A stretch of DNA of 64,000 nucleotides from Rhizobiaceae bacterium (GCA_017644005.1 JAEPMJ010000005.1:282955-346954), one strand, 5' to 3'; positions 45,636 to 55,436 are shown, counted from the stretch's first letter. Numbers and translations: made by a program. Notes: generated by a model not told the origin, from the sequence alone.

Positions 45636-46032
45636 TTCCAACGTCATTATCGACATCGCCGATCCCGGCTCGGCCTGGAAAGGCTGGGCAAGGCGGTGGG
45701 TCGAAGATGCGCTGTTGCGCGGTTCGCTTGTGTTCAATGTGATCATCGCGGCGGAAGTGGCGCACGTGTTCGTATCGGAGGATCGGTTCGAACGTGTTTT
45801 CGACCGGGGACTTTGGAAGCTCGAGGAGATACCGCTCAAAGCTGCGAGGATGGCGGGAATGGCTCATCGCGACTACCGGCTGCGGGGCGGCAAACGGGAG
45901 CGACCGCTTCCGGATTTCCTGATAGGAGCGCATGCGCGTGTGGCAGGATATCGGATCGTGACGAGGGACCCTTCCGGCTACCGAAGCTATTTCCCCGATC
46001 TCGAAGTCATTTCACCGGACACGCATCCATGA
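45616..46032 (+). CDS. PIN-domain ribonuclease toxin (VapC-like)
   Basis: A 138-residue PIN protein with acidic residues in [13 protein letters not shown] (Asp 7), [10 protein letters not shown] (Glu about 48), [10 protein letters not shown] (Asp about 100) and [15 protein letters not shown] (Asp about 119). All are present, so it should be active. It overlaps the antitoxin by 20 bp and the essential repair gene ruvA by ATGA at 46029, so ruvA translation is coupled to that of the toxin. Confidence 0.92.
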   Translation: MTGTLIDSNVIIDIADPGSAWKGWARRWVEDALLRGSLVFNVIIAAEVAHVFVSEDRFERVFDRGLWKLEEIPLKAARMAGMAHRDYRLRGGKRERPLPDFLIGAHARVAGYRIVTRDPSGYRSYFPDLEVISPDTHP

Positions 46033-46649
46033 TCGGCAAGCTGAAAGGGATCGTCGACGAGATCGGCGAGGATCATTGCGTGATCGACGTGCAGGGGGTT
46101 GGGTATGTGGCCTATTGCCCGGTGCGTACGCTTGCCGCGCTGCCTTCGCCCGGCGAAGCGACGACGCTGTTCATCGAAACCTATGTACGCGAGGACATGA
46201 TCCGCCTCTATGGTTTCGGGTCGGCACTGGAGCGCGAGTGGTTTCGCCTGCTGCAGAACAATGTTCAGGGCGTTGGCGCCAAGGTTGCGCTTGCCGTGCT
46301 TTCCACGCTGTCGCCGCCCGAACTCGCCAACGCGATCGCGCTGCGCGATTTTGCCATGGTGGCGCGTGCGCCCGGCGTCGGCCGCAAGGTAGCGGAGCGC
46401 ATCGTCACCGAACTGAAGAGCAAGGCGCCGGCCTTTGCCGGCGAAGCGGCCGATACGATCGGCCTGAAACAGGAGATCGGCGAAGGAGCGGCTCCGGCGC
46501 CTGTGGCCGACGCAGTGTCTGCGCTGGCAAATCTCGGCTATTCGCGCGACATCGCCGCCAACGCCGTCGCGGCCGCGCTGAAAAGCGCCGGCGAAGATGC
46601 GGATTCGGCCAAGCTGATCAGACTTGGGCTCAAGGAGCTGGCGCGGTGA
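46029..46649 (+). CDS. ruvA: Holliday junction branch migration protein RuvA
   Basis: Junction-binding tetramer that loads RuvB. The 206-residue protein begins [26 protein letters not shown] (OB-fold domain I), continues with [10 protein letters not shown] and the helix-hairpin-helix domain II ([20 protein letters not shown] and [19 protein letters not shown]). A flexible linker and C-terminal domain III ([13 protein letters not shown]) bind RuvB. Start overlaps the toxin stop (ATGA), and its own stop overlaps the next gene by one base. Confidence 0.97.
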   Translation: MIGKLKGIVDEIGEDHCVIDVQGVGYVAYCPVRTLAALPSPGEATTLFIETYVREDMIRLYGFGSALEREWFRLLQNNVQGVGAKVALAVLSTLSPPELANAIALRDFAMVARAPGVGRKVAERIVTELKSKAPAFAGEAADTIGLKQEIGEGAAPAPVADAVSALANLGYSRDIAANAVAAALKSAGEDADSAKLIRLGLKELAR

Positions 46650-47110
46650 TGATGGTGGCACGCAAAGCCGCGTCACCCACGCCTGCCGCGAAAATTGTGC
46701 TGATCACGCTGTTCTTACTGATCGCGGGCCCACTGATCGCCGGCCCTTTCGCCATAGCGGTCATCTGGTATTTCAGCCTGCCGGATATGAGTTTTGCCAG
46801 GGCTATCCAGTCCGGGTTGATCGTGACGGCACTGGGTTTCTGGGCGCTTATACCGGCAGGCGCCGTGCCGGCGCTGGCCACAGGGCTGACGACCGGCTGG
46901 CTGGAGGTAATGTGCGGCCGGGCTGAAGTATGGGCCGTGGCCGGGTCGGGGCTTCTGTTCGGGATTTTGTGGGGAATTGTGCTGCGATACAACATCGCGG
47001 AATTCGAGGCCGTCATTCCCGGAGTTGCGGTGGGGTCTCTGGTCGGAAGCCTGGTTTGCTGGAAGGTTGTCCGAATGGCCCGGAATGCGCGCACGCGGAG
47101 GCAGGCATGA
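46649..47110 (+). CDS. Small four-helix membrane protein between ruvA and ruvB
   Basis: A 153-residue protein with four hydrophobic helices (about residues 14-42, 54-78, 88-108 and 118-138) and a basic C-terminus. I do not recognise a named family. It is coupled on both sides, TGATG with ruvA and ATGA with ruvB, so it belongs to the ruv operon. ORFs of this size between ruvA and ruvB occur in some rhizobia. Nothing in the sequence points to a DNA-repair role. It could be a passenger or a membrane partner. Confidence 0.75.
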   Translation: MMVARKAASPTPAAKIVLITLFLLIAGPLIAGPFAIAVIWYFSLPDMSFARAIQSGLIVTALGFWALIPAGAVPALATGLTTGWLEVMCGRAEVWAVAGSGLLFGILWGIVLRYNIAEFEAVIPGVAVGSLVGSLVCWKVVRMARNARTRRQA

Positions 47111-48144
47111 ACAACGATCCGCGCCTTGTAACCGCGGAAGAGCGCGGCGAAGACGCCGAGGTTTCGCTTCGGCCGCAGACGCTGGACGAGTTCATCGGCC
47201 AGGCGGCGGCGCGGGCTAACCTGAAAGTGTTCGTGGAGGCGGCGCGCGGGCGCGGCGAGGCGCTCGACCATGTGCTGTTCGTCGGGCCGCCGGGGCTCGG
47301 CAAAACCACACTGGCGCAGATCATGGCGCGCGAACTCGGCGTGAACTTCCGCTCCACCTCCGGTCCGGTGATCGCAAAGGCGGGCGATCTTGCCGCGTTG
47401 CTGACCAATCTCGAAGACCGTGATGTTCTCTTCATCGACGAAATTCATCGCCTGTCGCCTGCGGTGGAGGAAATTCTCTATCCCGCGATGGAGGATTTCC
47501 AGCTCGACCTGATCATTGGCGAAGGGCCGGCGGCGCGGTCGGTAAAGATCGATCTCGCGCGCTTCACGCTGGTGGCGGCGACGACACGGCTCGGGCTGAT
47601 CACCAATCCGCTGCGCGACCGCTTCGGCATTCCCGTCAGGCTCGACTTCTATTCGGCGGATGAGCTCGAGACGATTGTGCGGCGCGGCGCGCGGATACTC
47701 TCGCTCAATATGAGCGATGACGGCGCGCGGGAAATCGCCATGCGTGCGCGCGGTACGCCGCGCATCGCGGGGCGGCTTCTGAGGCGGGTGCGCGATTTCG
47801 CCAATGTGGCGGGCGCGCAGGTGGTGAACCGCAAGGTGGCGGATGAGGCGCTGTCGCGGCTCGAAGTGGACGCGCTGGGGCTCGACAACCTCGACCGGCG
47901 CTATCTGAACATCATCGCCAGGAATTTCGGCGGCGGACCGGTGGGAATCGAGACGATCGCGGCCAGCCTTTCGGAACCGCGCGACGCGATCGAGGACATC
48001 ATCGAGCCTTACCTGATCCAGCAGGGTTTTTTGCAGCGCACGCCGCGCGGGCGCGTGCTGACGGCCAATGCCTGGCGGCATCTGGGGCTCGAAGCGCCCA
48101 AGGACATTGCGCAGCGCCAGATTGGCCTGTTCGAGGACGAGTAG
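47107..48144 (+). CDS. ruvB: Holliday junction DNA helicase RuvB
   Basis: AAA+ motor that drives branch migration, 345 residues. The N-terminal [13 protein letters not shown], Walker [13 protein letters not shown] (about residues 60-71), Walker [13 protein letters not shown] (about residues 109-120), sensor 1 VAATTRLG and arginine finger region NPLRDRFGI are intact, as is the C-terminal winged helix ([14 protein letters not shown]). It overlaps the preceding membrane-protein gene by 4 bp. Confidence 0.98.
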   Translation: MNNDPRLVTAEERGEDAEVSLRPQTLDEFIGQAAARANLKVFVEAARGRGEALDHVLFVGPPGLGKTTLAQIMARELGVNFRSTSGPVIAKAGDLAALLTNLEDRDVLFIDEIHRLSPAVEEILYPAMEDFQLDLIIGEGPAARSVKIDLARFTLVAATTRLGLITNPLRDRFGIPVRLDFYSADELETIVRRGARILSLNMSDDGAREIAMRARGTPRIAGRLLRRVRDFANVAGAQVVNRKVADEALSRLEVDALGLDNLDRRYLNIIARNFGGGPVGIETIAASLSEPRDAIEDIIEPYLIQQGFLQRTPRGRVLTANAWRHLGLEAPKDIAQRQIGLFEDE

Positions 48145-48146
48145 CG

Positions 48147-49451
48147 CTAGCGTTTCGGTGGGGTCCACTCCGAGGGCGGCACTTTTCGGTCGCGCATGCG
48201 GATCGCCAGGCCGAAGGCGACGCCGACCGCAATCGCGACGGTGAGGTCGACAAGCACCGTCAGCGCCAATGTTATGAGCAGCAGAACGCGGTCCCGCGTG
48301 CGCGCGCTCGCATAAGCCGGCCAGCGATTTGGCTCGCTCATGTTCCAGGCGGTTAGGATGAGCAGGCCCGCCAGCGCCGACATCGCCAGATAGCCGGCGA
48401 GCGGCGCCATCGTCATCATCACCAGCAGGATGACCAGCGCGTGGACGATGCCGGCGATCGGTGTCTTGCCCCCCGCGCGGACATTCGTGGCGGTGCGAGC
48501 GATGGCGCCCGTCGCCGGCAGACCGCCAAAGAGCGAAGAACCGATATTGGCGAAGCCCTGCGCCAGAAGCTCGGCATTGGGCCTGTGACTGCCGGCGATC
48601 ATGCGGTCGGCGACCATCGCCGAAAGCAGCGATTCTACGCCTGCAAGAAATGCGATGACGAGAGCTGAGGGCAGCAGCGCGATCATCCGGTCGAACGTAA
48701 CCTCCGGCAAGGCCGGCAGCGGCAGCGTGTCAGGCAGGGCGCCGAAGCGGGAGTCCAGTGTATCGACCGGCCAGCCCATCTGCGCGGCCAGCGCCGAACA
48801 CAGCGCCACCGCGATAATGCTCCCGGGGATGCGGGGGCTGAGTTTTCTGAGACCCACGATGGTTGCAATCGTGAGCGCCGTTATCAGAAGAGCCTGCCAT
48901 CCAAACGAGGCACGAACTGCCCACAACGCCGGCAGTTTTTCCAGGAAATCGGCGGGGGCGTGTCCGAGCGACAGGCCGAGTGCGTCGGCCAACTGGCTGG
49001 TGGCGATTACGATGGCAATGCCGATGGTGAAACCGTTGACCACGGCTTCCGGTACAAAGGCGATTAGCCGGCCGAGGCGGAAATAGCCGGCGATGAGCAG
49101 GATGACACCTGCCATCAGCGTTGCCAGCACAAGGCCGTCATAACCGTGGGTGGCGATAACGCCGAAGACGACGACGATGAAGGCGCCGGTCGGTCCCCCG
49201 ACCTGAACGCGGCTGCCGCCAAGCGCCGAAATCAGAAAGCCGCCTATAATGGCTGTTACGAGACCAGCTGCGGGATCCGCACCTGAAGCGACTGCGATCG
49301 CCAGGCTGAGCGGCATTGCGACCATGGCGACGGTAACGCCGGCGATGAAATCGTCTGCGAAAAGCCGCCATGAATAGGTCTTCAGCGTAGTGACGATCTT
49401 GGGTTGACGCACGGCACATTCGGTTGCTGATGGCAATGGAATGATCGACAT
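48147..49451 (-). CDS. SulP-family inorganic anion transporter lacking a STAS domain
   Basis: A membrane transporter of about 434 residues with ten or more helices. SulP signatures are AGVTVAMVAMPLSLAIAVASGADPAAGL (about residues 35-62) and VQVGGPTGAFIVVVFGVIATHG (about 82-103), with further glycine-rich NIGSSLFGGLPATGAIARTATNVRAGG. It ends at about residue 434 without the C-terminal cytoplasmic STAS domain of full-length SulP proteins (typically 550 residues or more). It probably carries sulfate, bicarbonate or another anion. An ATG at 49451 is taken; a TTG at 49475 is an alternative. Confidence 0.9.
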   Translation of the reverse strand: MSIIPLPSATECAVRQPKIVTTLKTYSWRLFADDFIAGVTVAMVAMPLSLAIAVASGADPAAGLVTAIIGGFLISALGGSRVQVGGPTGAFIVVVFGVIATHGYDGLVLATLMAGVILLIAGYFRLGRLIAFVPEAVVNGFTIGIAIVIATSQLADALGLSLGHAPADFLEKLPALWAVRASFGWQALLITALTIATIVGLRKLSPRIPGSIIAVALCSALAAQMGWPVDTLDSRFGALPDTLPLPALPEVTFDRMIALLPSALVIAFLAGVESLLSAMVADRMIAGSHRPNAELLAQGFANIGSSLFGGLPATGAIARTATNVRAGGKTPIAGIVHALVILLVMMTMAPLAGYLAMSALAGLLILTAWNMSEPNRWPAYASARTRDRVLLLITLALTVLVDLTVAIAVGVAFGLAIRMRDRKVPPSEWTPPKR

Positions 49452-49541
49452 CTCACGGCGGGCGGGCGGGTGCAAGGCATGCGGACCCCCATGCGCTGGC
49501 GCGGTCTTGCTTCAGCCAGCGTGCCGTGGCACCCAGAAATC

Positions 49542-50009
49542 ATGGACAGCCAGAACACAGAGCTCAATCCAGTCGAGCCCATAGCGGGCGAGCTGACGGC
49601 CGCCGGCCACCGGCTGGTGGCGCGGGTTTATTTCGCCGACACGGACTTCACCGGCGTCGTCTACCATGCGCGTTATCTGGAATTCTTCGAGCGCGGGCGA
49701 TCTGATTTCCTGCGACTTGCCGGCGTGCATCACACCGAACTTGCCGACGGCAAACATGGCGAAACGCTCGCATGGGTGGTCAAACGCATGGAGATCGACT
49801 TCCGCCAGCCGGCACGGATCGACGACATTCTGACCGTCGATACGGTGACCGAAGATGTTTCGGGCGCGCGCATAACCATGGCGCAGACAATCAGGCGCGG
49901 CGACGAGGTTCTGGTGACGGCGAAGGTGGAAGCCGCGATCATCGGCGGCAACGGCCGGCCGCGGCGCTTTCCCAAGGAGTGGATACCGGCATTCATGCCG
50001 CAGGCGTGA
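49542..50009 (+). CDS. ybgC: Acyl-CoA thioesterase YbgC (tol-pal system)
   Basis: Hotdog-fold 4-hydroxybenzoyl-CoA-thioesterase family protein of 155 residues, first gene of the tol-pal cluster. The catalytic motif YFADTDFTGVVYHARYLEFFE has the active Asp (ADTD, about residue 32). WVVKRMEIDFRQPARIDD marks the conserved central strand. The start MDSQNTELN at 49542 is used; an in-frame upstream start would add residues not typical for YbgC. It diverges from the SulP gene and is followed by a 233-bp gap before tolQ. Confidence 0.95.
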   Translation: MDSQNTELNPVEPIAGELTAAGHRLVARVYFADTDFTGVVYHARYLEFFERGRSDFLRLAGVHHTELADGKHGETLAWVVKRMEIDFRQPARIDDILTVDTVTEDVSGARITMAQTIRRGDEVLVTAKVEAAIIGGNGRPRRFPKEWIPAFMPQA

Positions 50010-50034
50010 ATTTGCAAACGCGCCTTAAGCATTA

Positions 50035-50053
50035 CTAACCGATCCTTAACCAT
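50035..50053. promoter_or_regulatory. CtrA-like box upstream of tolQ
   Basis: CTAA-N7-TTAACCAT differs from the CtrA consensus TTAA-N7-TTAA by one base, and the right half TTAACCAT is the classical half-site. It lies 190 bp before tolQ in the ybgC-tolQ gap. That gap holds only a weak 65-codon frame without family similarity. Confidence 0.55.
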
Positions 50054-50242
50054 AACAATGCATGAAGATCGTGGTGAAACCGCGCCAGAGGGCGCGCCTT
50101 CCTTTCACCAAGATTACGCCGGAGAACGCCGCTCGGGCGCGTCGAGGGCGAACGATCCGAGCCCCTTTGGGGCAGGGACCGACGGGACGATGCGCATGAA
50201 CCGGACACTGGAGCGGTCCGGCTTCCTAGGGATCGAATTCAT

Positions 50243-50956
50243 ATGGAAACACTGACACTTGCCGCTCCCGGCGGCGAACTCTCCCTCTGGGCACTTTTCT
50301 GGCAGGCCGGCTGGGTGGTGAAGCTGGTGATGATCGGGCTGCTAGCGGCCTCGATCTGGACCTGGGCGATCATCATCGACAAGGCGCTGGGATATGCCCG
50401 CGCTCGCCGCGCACTCGACAGATTCGAAGAGACCTTCTGGTCGGGACAATCGCTGGAGGAACTTTACCGCACACTTGCCGATCGCAAAACGAGCGGCATG
50501 GGCGCGATTTTCGTTTCGGCGATGCGGGAATGGAAGAAGAGCTTCGAAAAAGGCGCGCGCTCGCCCATCCAGCTGCAGACCCGCATCGACAAGGCAATGG
50601 ACCTGGCGCTGACCCGCGAAATGGAGAGGCTCGAAAGCCGGCTCGGCTTTCTGGCATCCATCGGATCGTCTGCTCCGTTCATCGGCCTGTTCGGTACGGT
50701 GGTCGGTATCATGACCTCGTTCCAGGCGATTGCCGGCTCGAAGTCGACCAACCTCGCCGTTGTGGCGCCGGGTATCGCGGAAGCGCTGCTGGCGACGGCA
50801 ATGGGCCTGCTGGCGGCCATTCCGGCGGTGATTGCCTACAACAAGCTGTCGTCGGACGCGGCCAAGCTCGGCAACCGTATGGAAGGGTTCGCCGACGAGT
50901 TTTCGGCCATACTGTCGCGGCAAATCGATGAAAAGGTGCTGCACAAGGCAGCCTAG
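50243..50956 (+). CDS. tolQ: Tol-Pal system protein TolQ
   Basis: Inner-membrane subunit of the TolQRA motor that uses proton motive force to constrict the outer membrane at division, 237 residues. Three transmembrane helices are seen: about 27-45, 138-160 (LASIGSSAPFIGLFGTVVGIM) and 170-190 (APGIAEALLATAMGLLAAIPAV). The glycine-rich second and third helices and GTVVGIM are the ExbB/TolQ/MotA signature. The upstream 233 bp hold a CtrA-like box. TolR follows after 24 bp. Confidence 0.97.
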   Translation: METLTLAAPGGELSLWALFWQAGWVVKLVMIGLLAASIWTWAIIIDKALGYARARRALDRFEETFWSGQSLEELYRTLADRKTSGMGAIFVSAMREWKKSFEKGARSPIQLQTRIDKAMDLALTREMERLESRLGFLASIGSSAPFIGLFGTVVGIMTSFQAIAGSKSTNLAVVAPGIAEALLATAMGLLAAIPAVIAYNKLSSDAAKLGNRMEGFADEFSAILSRQIDEKVLHKAA

Positions 50957-50980
50957 CGGCCACCAGCAGGAGCGTATTCG

Positions 50981-51430
50981 ATGGCAATGTTTGTCTCTCA
51001 GCCGGGCAGCCGTGGCGGACACCGCCGCCGGGGACGGCGAAACCAGCTGATGTCGGAAATCAACGTGACGCCGTTTGTCGACGTCATGCTGGTGCTTCTG
51101 ATCATCTTCATGGTGGCGGCGCCGCTTTTGACGGTGGGCGTGCCGATCGATCTGCCGGAAACGCAGGCCAAGGCACTGAATTCGGAGACGCAGCCGATCA
51201 CCGTGTCGGTCAATCAGGAAGGCCAGATATTTCTGCAGGAAACCGAGATACCGCTTGATGAGGTGGTGCCGAAACTGCAGGCGATCGCCCAGACCGGTTA
51301 TGACGAGCGTATCTATGTGCGCGGCGACCGCTCTGCCGACTATGGAACGGTGATGCAGGTGATGGCGCGCATCTCCTCGGCCGGCTACCGCAATCTCGGC
51401 CTGGTGACGCTCCAGGAACAGGATCAGTAG
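50981..51430 (+). CDS. tolR: Tol-Pal system protein TolR
   Basis: Inner-membrane motor subunit of 149 residues. The proton-carrying Asp lies in the single transmembrane helix: MSEINVTPFVDVMLVLLIIFMVAAP with Asp at about residue 34. The C-terminal periplasmic domain ends in YRNLGLVTLQ. TolR with TolQ forms the stator, analogous to ExbD and MotB. Located between tolQ and tolA as in other gram-negative bacteria. Confidence 0.97.
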   Translation: MAMFVSQPGSRGGHRRRGRRNQLMSEINVTPFVDVMLVLLIIFMVAAPLLTVGVPIDLPETQAKALNSETQPITVSVNQEGQIFLQETEIPLDEVVPKLQAIAQTGYDERIYVRGDRSADYGTVMQVMARISSAGYRNLGLVTLQEQDQ

Positions 51431-51442
51431 GCCGCTGCCGCG

Positions 51443-52495
51443 ATGAAGACCGGGCTGACAGTCTCGACCGTCGCACACGCAGCGCTGCTGGGCTTTGGCC
51501 TGGTGGCGCTTTCTGCGCCGCAGGCGCTGGAAGTGGCCGATGTCGAGGCGTTTCCGGTCGATATCGTGCCCATCGAGACGATGACCCAGATCCAGCATGG
51601 CGACAAAAAGGCGCCGGTTGCGGAGCGTGCGGCACCGACGCCCACCGTGCGGCCGGAACCCGTGCCATTGGCCAAAAACGTCGGCGACAACGATACCGAC
51701 CTCAAGACGGCGGCCAACGCGGAAGCCAGCAAGCGCGAGGTGCAGACGGCAGTGCTGCCGAAGCCCGAGCCTGTGCCGACGCCTGCAAAGCCGGCCGACG
51801 TGCCCGTCGAGAAACCGAAGAGCGATCCGGCGCCTGTCCCGGCTACCGAAGTGACGCCCGAGCCGCAGCCGCGGCAGGAGGTGACGCCCGATCCCGCGCC
51901 CGAAACGGCGGTTTCGGAAAGCCCTGATACGGAAGCGGTCAAGCTGCCCGAGCAGGCGCCGTCGCCGCAGTCCCGGCCGCAGCCGCCGCAGGCACAGACG
52001 GCCAAAGCGCCACAGCGCCGCGACGCGGAAAAGCCGGCCGAGCAGCAGGCAGCTCGTCCGCAGAATCAGGAACGGTCGTTCGACGCCGACCAGATCGCGG
52101 CGCTGCTCAACCAGGAAAAAACCAGGGGCGGCGGCGCGCTGCGGTCAAACGACCAGGCTGCGCTGGGCGGCGAGCGCACGACAACCGGCCAGAAACTCAC
52201 CCAGAGCGAGATGGATGCGCTGCGCGGCCAGATCCAGCGCTGCTGGAATGTGCCGGCGGGTGCGCTCGATGCGGAAAACCTCAAAGTCTCCGTGCAGTTC
52301 AAACTCGACCGCAGCGGGGGGCTTGAAAGCAATCCCGAGATCGTGGCGGGCGGCAATGGCAACAGCGTTGAGCGGGCAGCAGCGGAATCAGCGAGGCGCG
52401 CCATCCTGCAATGCGCGCCCTACAATCTGCCGAGCGACAAATATGAAGCGTGGGCGGACGTCATCGTCCACTTCGATCCCAGCGATATGTTCTAG
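51443..52495 (+). CDS. tolA: Tol-Pal system protein TolA
   Basis: Envelope-spanning protein of 350 residues. The N-terminal transmembrane helix (about residues 4-28, [13 protein letters not shown]) is followed by a long Pro/Glu/Ala/Gln region (about residues 55-225) rich in PEP and PAP motifs in place of the helical domain II of E. coli TolA. The C-terminal domain III (about 250-350) has [33 protein letters not shown] and [14 protein letters not shown]. The proline-rich spacer resembles that of FtsY in this window. Confidence 0.92.
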   Translation: MKTGLTVSTVAHAALLGFGLVALSAPQALEVADVEAFPVDIVPIETMTQIQHGDKKAPVAERAAPTPTVRPEPVPLAKNVGDNDTDLKTAANAEASKREVQTAVLPKPEPVPTPAKPADVPVEKPKSDPAPVPATEVTPEPQPRQEVTPDPAPETAVSESPDTEAVKLPEQAPSPQSRPQPPQAQTAKAPQRRDAEKPAEQQAARPQNQERSFDADQIAALLNQEKTRGGGALRSNDQAALGGERTTTGQKLTQSEMDALRGQIQRCWNVPAGALDAENLKVSVQFKLDRSGGLESNPEIVAGGNGNSVERAAAESARRAILQCAPYNLPSDKYEAWADVIVHFDPSDMF

Positions 52496-52532
52496 GGACC
52501 GGACCCGCGGTCAATTGAGAGGTGTTTTGCGA

Positions 52533-53849
52533 ATGAGACGTTTTGTGCGCAAGCTGGCGGCGATTTTCATGACCGTCGCGGCGGCCGGAGCGACCGGCTT
52601 GATGCCCGCGCATGCGGTGTTGGAGATCGACGTCAACAAAGGCGTCGTGGAACCGCTGCCGATTGCGATCGCCGAATTTCTTTCCGCCGACGGCGCGGGC
52701 GCCGATATCGCCGCGGTGGTGACGGCCGATCTCAGGCGATCAGGCCTTTTCGCACCGATCGACAAGGCCGCATTCATCGAAAAGACGTCCAATCCCGATG
52801 CCGCCCCGCGTTTCTCCGACTGGACGGTGATCAACGCGCAGGCGCTTGTCATCGGCAGGGTGACGCAGGAAGCCGACGGACGGCTGAAGGTAATCTACCG
52901 CCTCTGGGATACCTATGCCGGCCAGCAACTGGTCGGCGAACAGTTCTTCACCGACCGAGCCAAATGGCGACGTGTGGCGCATATCATCGCCGATTCCATC
53001 TACGAGCGGCTGACCGGCGAGAAGGGCTATTTCGACACCCGTATCGTCTATGTCGACGAAACCGGTCCGAAAAACGAGCGTGTGAAGCGGCTGGCGATCA
53101 TGGATCAGGACGGTGCCAATCATCGGCACCTTACCGACGGCCGGTCGATCGTGCTGACGCCGCGCTTTTCGCCGAACCGGCAGGAAATCACCTACATGTC
53201 CTATGAGAATGGACGGCCGCAGGTCTATCTGCTGCAGCTCGAGACCGGGCAGCGCGAGCTGGTGGCGAACTTCCCCAATATGACTTTTGCGCCGCGCTTC
53301 TCGCCAGACGGCCAGAAGGTGATCATGAGCCTGCTGCGCGACGACGGCAATTCGAACATCTTCACTTTGGACCTGAGAAGCCGCAACACGACGCGGCTGA
53401 CCAACACGAATTCGATCGACACATCGCCTTCATATTCACCGGACGGGTCTCGTGTCGTGTTTACCTCGGACCGCGGCGGGCGAGCGCAGCTTTACGTCAT
53501 GGGCGCGGATGGCAGCAATCAGCAGCGCATCTCGTTCGGCGATGGCACCTATTCGACGCCGGTTTGGTCACCGCGCGGCGATCTGATTGCCTTCACCAAG
53601 CAGACTGGCGGCGAATTCCAGATCGGCGTGATGCGGCCTGACGGCTCAGGCGAACGCATCCTTTCCAGCGGATTTCTTCAGGAAGGTCCGACATGGGCGC
53701 CGAACGGCCGGGTGATCATGTTCTTCTCTGAAAGTGCTGGTGCCGGCGGGCCGCGCCTGCACACAATCGACCTGACCGGCCGCAACAAACAGACCATCGA
53801 AACGCCAAGCTTTGCGTCCGATCCGGCCTGGTCGCCGCTGCTCGAGTGA
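52533..53849 (+). CDS. tolB: Tol-Pal system protein TolB
   Basis: Periplasmic beta-propeller of 438 residues that binds Pal and TolA. The signal peptide (about residues 1-28, ending near MPAHAVLE) precedes the N-terminal D1 domain ([21 protein letters not shown]). A six-bladed propeller follows with WD-like TolB repeats: [47 protein letters not shown] and [12 protein letters not shown]. An in-frame start inside tolA is not used; the ATG at 52533 gives the signal peptide. Confidence 0.97.
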   Translation: MRRFVRKLAAIFMTVAAAGATGLMPAHAVLEIDVNKGVVEPLPIAIAEFLSADGAGADIAAVVTADLRRSGLFAPIDKAAFIEKTSNPDAAPRFSDWTVINAQALVIGRVTQEADGRLKVIYRLWDTYAGQQLVGEQFFTDRAKWRRVAHIIADSIYERLTGEKGYFDTRIVYVDETGPKNERVKRLAIMDQDGANHRHLTDGRSIVLTPRFSPNRQEITYMSYENGRPQVYLLQLETGQRELVANFPNMTFAPRFSPDGQKVIMSLLRDDGNSNIFTLDLRSRNTTRLTNTNSIDTSPSYSPDGSRVVFTSDRGGRAQLYVMGADGSNQQRISFGDGTYSTPVWSPRGDLIAFTKQTGGEFQIGVMRPDGSGERILSSGFLQEGPTWAPNGRVIMFFSESAGAGGPRLHTIDLTGRNKQTIETPSFASDPAWSPLLE

Positions 53850-53855
53850 TCGCGA

Positions 53856-55187
53856 TCAGGTCCCCGCAGGCCAGGTGCGGTGTATGTCGTCGATGATGAA
53901 CTCGTGGCGATGCGCGGTGCTGCCCGCGTAACGCGCAATGTGCGGATGATCCGCCGGGAGGTCGGGGTGGGCATGAGTTGCCTCGCGCGGATCGCCTGCG
54001 GGCCACAACCAGGCGGCGGCGAGAACGCCCGCGAGTGCAAGCAGCCCGAGAGCAAGCAGCGCAACGGGCAGGCCGAATGCGACGCCAGCCCAGCCGGCGA
54101 GCGGGTAGGTGACAAGCCAGCAGGCATGAGACAGCGCGAACTGCGCGGCAAACACCGCCGGACGATCTTCCGCATGCGCGGAGCGGCGCAGCAACCTGCC
54201 TGAGGGCGTGAGCAGGCCCGAATAGAACACGCCGCTCATCGCCCAAACGGCGAGGAAGACCAGCCAGGGCAGCTGGCCAACTCCGAGCAGCCACGATGCG
54301 TGCGCCAGCGTGACGGCGGCCAGCATCGCGGCGGCCGCGATCATGACTGGACGGTCTGACGCGTTTTCCAGCACCCAGGGCAGCAAAAGCGCGGAGACCA
54401 TCGAACCGAGACCGAAGGCGCCGAACGCGATCGCGACATCGGTCTCGGTACCGCCATAGCCTGCTTTGACCACAACCACCGTATTGACGATGACAAAGGC
54501 GCTGGCAGCCGCCGCGGTCATGTTGAATCCCAGCAGGGCGCGCAGGCGGGGCGTAGCAATGTAGATGCGCAGACCACGGGTCAGCCGCTCGACGAAACTC
54601 CGGCCTGTTTCCGCTTTTCTTGCCGGCAGCGGCGCCAGCCAGACCAGCAACGCAGAGCCCAGGAAGCCGGCGAACGTACCGCCGAAGAGCCAGTGGTAGC
54701 TGGTGATGAGCAACATGAGGCCGGCCAGGGCCGGGCTGAAGAGGTTCTCGAGCTCATAGGCAAGCCGCGACAGCGAGAGCGCCTTTGTATAATCGGCCTC
54801 GTCTTCCAGAACATCGGGGATGGTAGCCTGAAAGGCGGGTGTGAAAGCTGCTGAAGCCGCCTGCAGGACGAATATCAGCACATAGACCTGCCAGATCGCT
54901 TCGATGAAGGGCAGGCAGAGTGCGACGGCGGCGCGCACCAGATCGGCACCGATCAACAGGGCCTTGCGTGGCAGCCGCACGGTTATTGCGTTGGCTATCG
55001 GTGCGATTGCCACAAAGGCAACCATCTTGATAGTGAGCGCCGTGCCCAAAACCGCGCCTGCGCGATCGCCTGCGAGATCATATGCCAGAAGGCCGAGTGC
55101 GATCGTCAGAAGCCCGGTACCGGCAAGGGCAATGACCTGTGCACCGAACAGCCGCGCATAGGCTGTATTTGAAAGAACGCCGATCAT
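53856..55187 (-). CDS. MFS transporter
   Basis: A major-facilitator permease of about 443 residues with twelve hydrophobic helices. MIGVLSNTAYARLFGAQVIALAGTG opens the first helix, and the loop 2-3 region has LTIKMVAFVAIAPIANAITVRLPRKALL. The second half contains AFGAFGLGSMVSALLLPW and MSGVFYSGLLTPSGRLLRRS. No specific subfamily motif was recognised; it is of the EntS/multidrug-like group. It is inserted on the opposite strand between tolB and pal, convergent to tolB and divergent from pal. A TTG at 55217 is an alternative start. Confidence 0.9.
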   Translation of the reverse strand: MIGVLSNTAYARLFGAQVIALAGTGLLTIALGLLAYDLAGDRAGAVLGTALTIKMVAFVAIAPIANAITVRLPRKALLIGADLVRAAVALCLPFIEAIWQVYVLIFVLQAASAAFTPAFQATIPDVLEDEADYTKALSLSRLAYELENLFSPALAGLMLLITSYHWLFGGTFAGFLGSALLVWLAPLPARKAETGRSFVERLTRGLRIYIATPRLRALLGFNMTAAAASAFVIVNTVVVVKAGYGGTETDVAIAFGAFGLGSMVSALLLPWVLENASDRPVMIAAAAMLAAVTLAHASWLLGVGQLPWLVFLAVWAMSGVFYSGLLTPSGRLLRRSAHAEDRPAVFAAQFALSHACWLVTYPLAGWAGVAFGLPVALLALGLLALAGVLAAAWLWPAGDPREATHAHPDLPADHPHIARYAGSTAHRHEFIIDDIHRTWPAGT

Positions 55188-55363
55188 GGCGCGATTGTTA
55201 TGACGCGGTAAATCCAATGAAAAGGCTTCGCCGCGGAGCGCCAGGGTTGCTTCTGGCTTGTGCCGGCATGGTTTGGCCCATTTTACGCCGCATTATCCAC
55301 TCAATTGCCCCGTTCGGTAGCATTCGCGGATTCGGGGAAAAAACCTTTCGTTAACCCATTCCC

Positions 55364-55380
55364 TTGAGTAGCGGTTAACC
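55364..55380. promoter_or_regulatory. CtrA-like box upstream of pal
   Basis: TTGA-N7-TTAACC (55364-55380) matches the CtrA consensus with one mismatch. A second TTAACC half-site is at 55351-55356, 24 bp away on the same face of the helix. Both lie 60-85 bp before pal. Confidence 0.5.
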
Positions 55381-55436
55381 GCCCCATGGTTACTGAATGC
55401 TCAAGGCGGACATTCAAATTCGAAGGAGAGGCGGCC

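Noticed and set aside
50058..50255. A 65-codon frame between ybgC and tolQ
   Set aside because: It overlaps the tolQ start, its sequence is polar and unrecognisable, and the region is better explained as leader with a CtrA-like box.
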